The notes beneath the pieces are model-generated. The model was not told the origin of the DNA. It searched no databases and saw only the letters and a list, made by a program, of their open reading frames with translations. Source: Acuticoccus sp039189655 (GTDB taxonomy: Bacteria > Pseudomonadota > Alphaproteobacteria > Rhizobiales > Amorphaceae). From it: a stretch of 22,224 nucleotides of DNA. The stretch covers positions 1 to 22,224 of the forward strand of contig JBCCYN010000074.1 of the NCBI GenBank assembly GCA_039189655.1, in the 5' to 3' direction. A program made the translations under genes and the position numbers. Positions 22,218 to 22,224 of the stretch are shown here, piece by piece. Within the stretch, counting starts at the first letter, position 1, and every line of letters starts with the position of its first letter.

Positions 22218-22224
22218 GGCGGAC

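Overview
The window is high-GC chromosomal DNA with tight operons (ATGA overlaps, several TTG/GTG starts). The gene families (UgpC-type sugar ABC importer, SorC regulator, AcoC-type E2, DUF1775-PCuAC fusion) and a dispersed palindromic intergenic repeat suggest an alphaproteobacterium, probably Hyphomicrobiales/Rhizobiales. That placement is inferred from gene content, not from a marker gene.

Layout. (1) 1-1032 (+): 3' part of a subtilisin-like (S8) serine peptidase, followed by a hairpin. (2) 1235-8841 (-): an eight-gene operon read right to left. It holds a Tat-exported solute-binding protein, an exported SGNH esterase resembling mycobacterial MsAcT/ArE, two sugar-type permeases, a UgpC/MalK-like ATPase, a PfkB sugar kinase and two unrecognised proteins. 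(3) 8842-9213: a divergent promoter region with several TGAACA-type half-sites and palindromes, a likely SorC operator region. (4) 9214-14906 (+): a COG4091-type NAD(P) oxidoreductase with SAF domain, TPP-dependent E1 alpha and beta, a lipoyl E2 whose catalytic domain is an alpha/beta hydrolase (AcoC-like), and a SorC-family regulator. (5) 14903-15214: a spacer with a repeat and strong inverted repeats. (6) 15211-16685 (-): a Gfo/Idh/MocA oxidoreductase and a type II 3-dehydroquinase, translationally coupled. (7) 16848-20119 (+): alanine racemase, then an HlyD-like adaptor and a compact FUSC-type membrane protein. (8) 20120-20667: non-coding, with a repeat copy. (9) 20668-22217 (+): copper-associated genes, a DUF2946-like small protein and a DUF1775-PCuAC fusion.

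How the genes may work together (inference). The divergent operons 2 and 4 look like one catabolic system. An exported esterase frees, or prepares, an acylated sugar/polyol; the ABC importer brings it in; a kinase and/or the COG4091 oxidoreductase modify it; and an acetoin-dehydrogenase-like E1/E2 complex cleaves an alpha-ketol or 2-oxo intermediate to an acyl-CoA. The SorC protein would control both arms. The combination matches no pathway I recognise, and it is the best candidate here for an undescribed system.

A roughly 99-107 bp CTAG-bounded palindromic repeat occurs three times (1140-1238 inverted; 14903-15001; 20244-20350). In two cases it supplies the stop codon of the adjoining gene.
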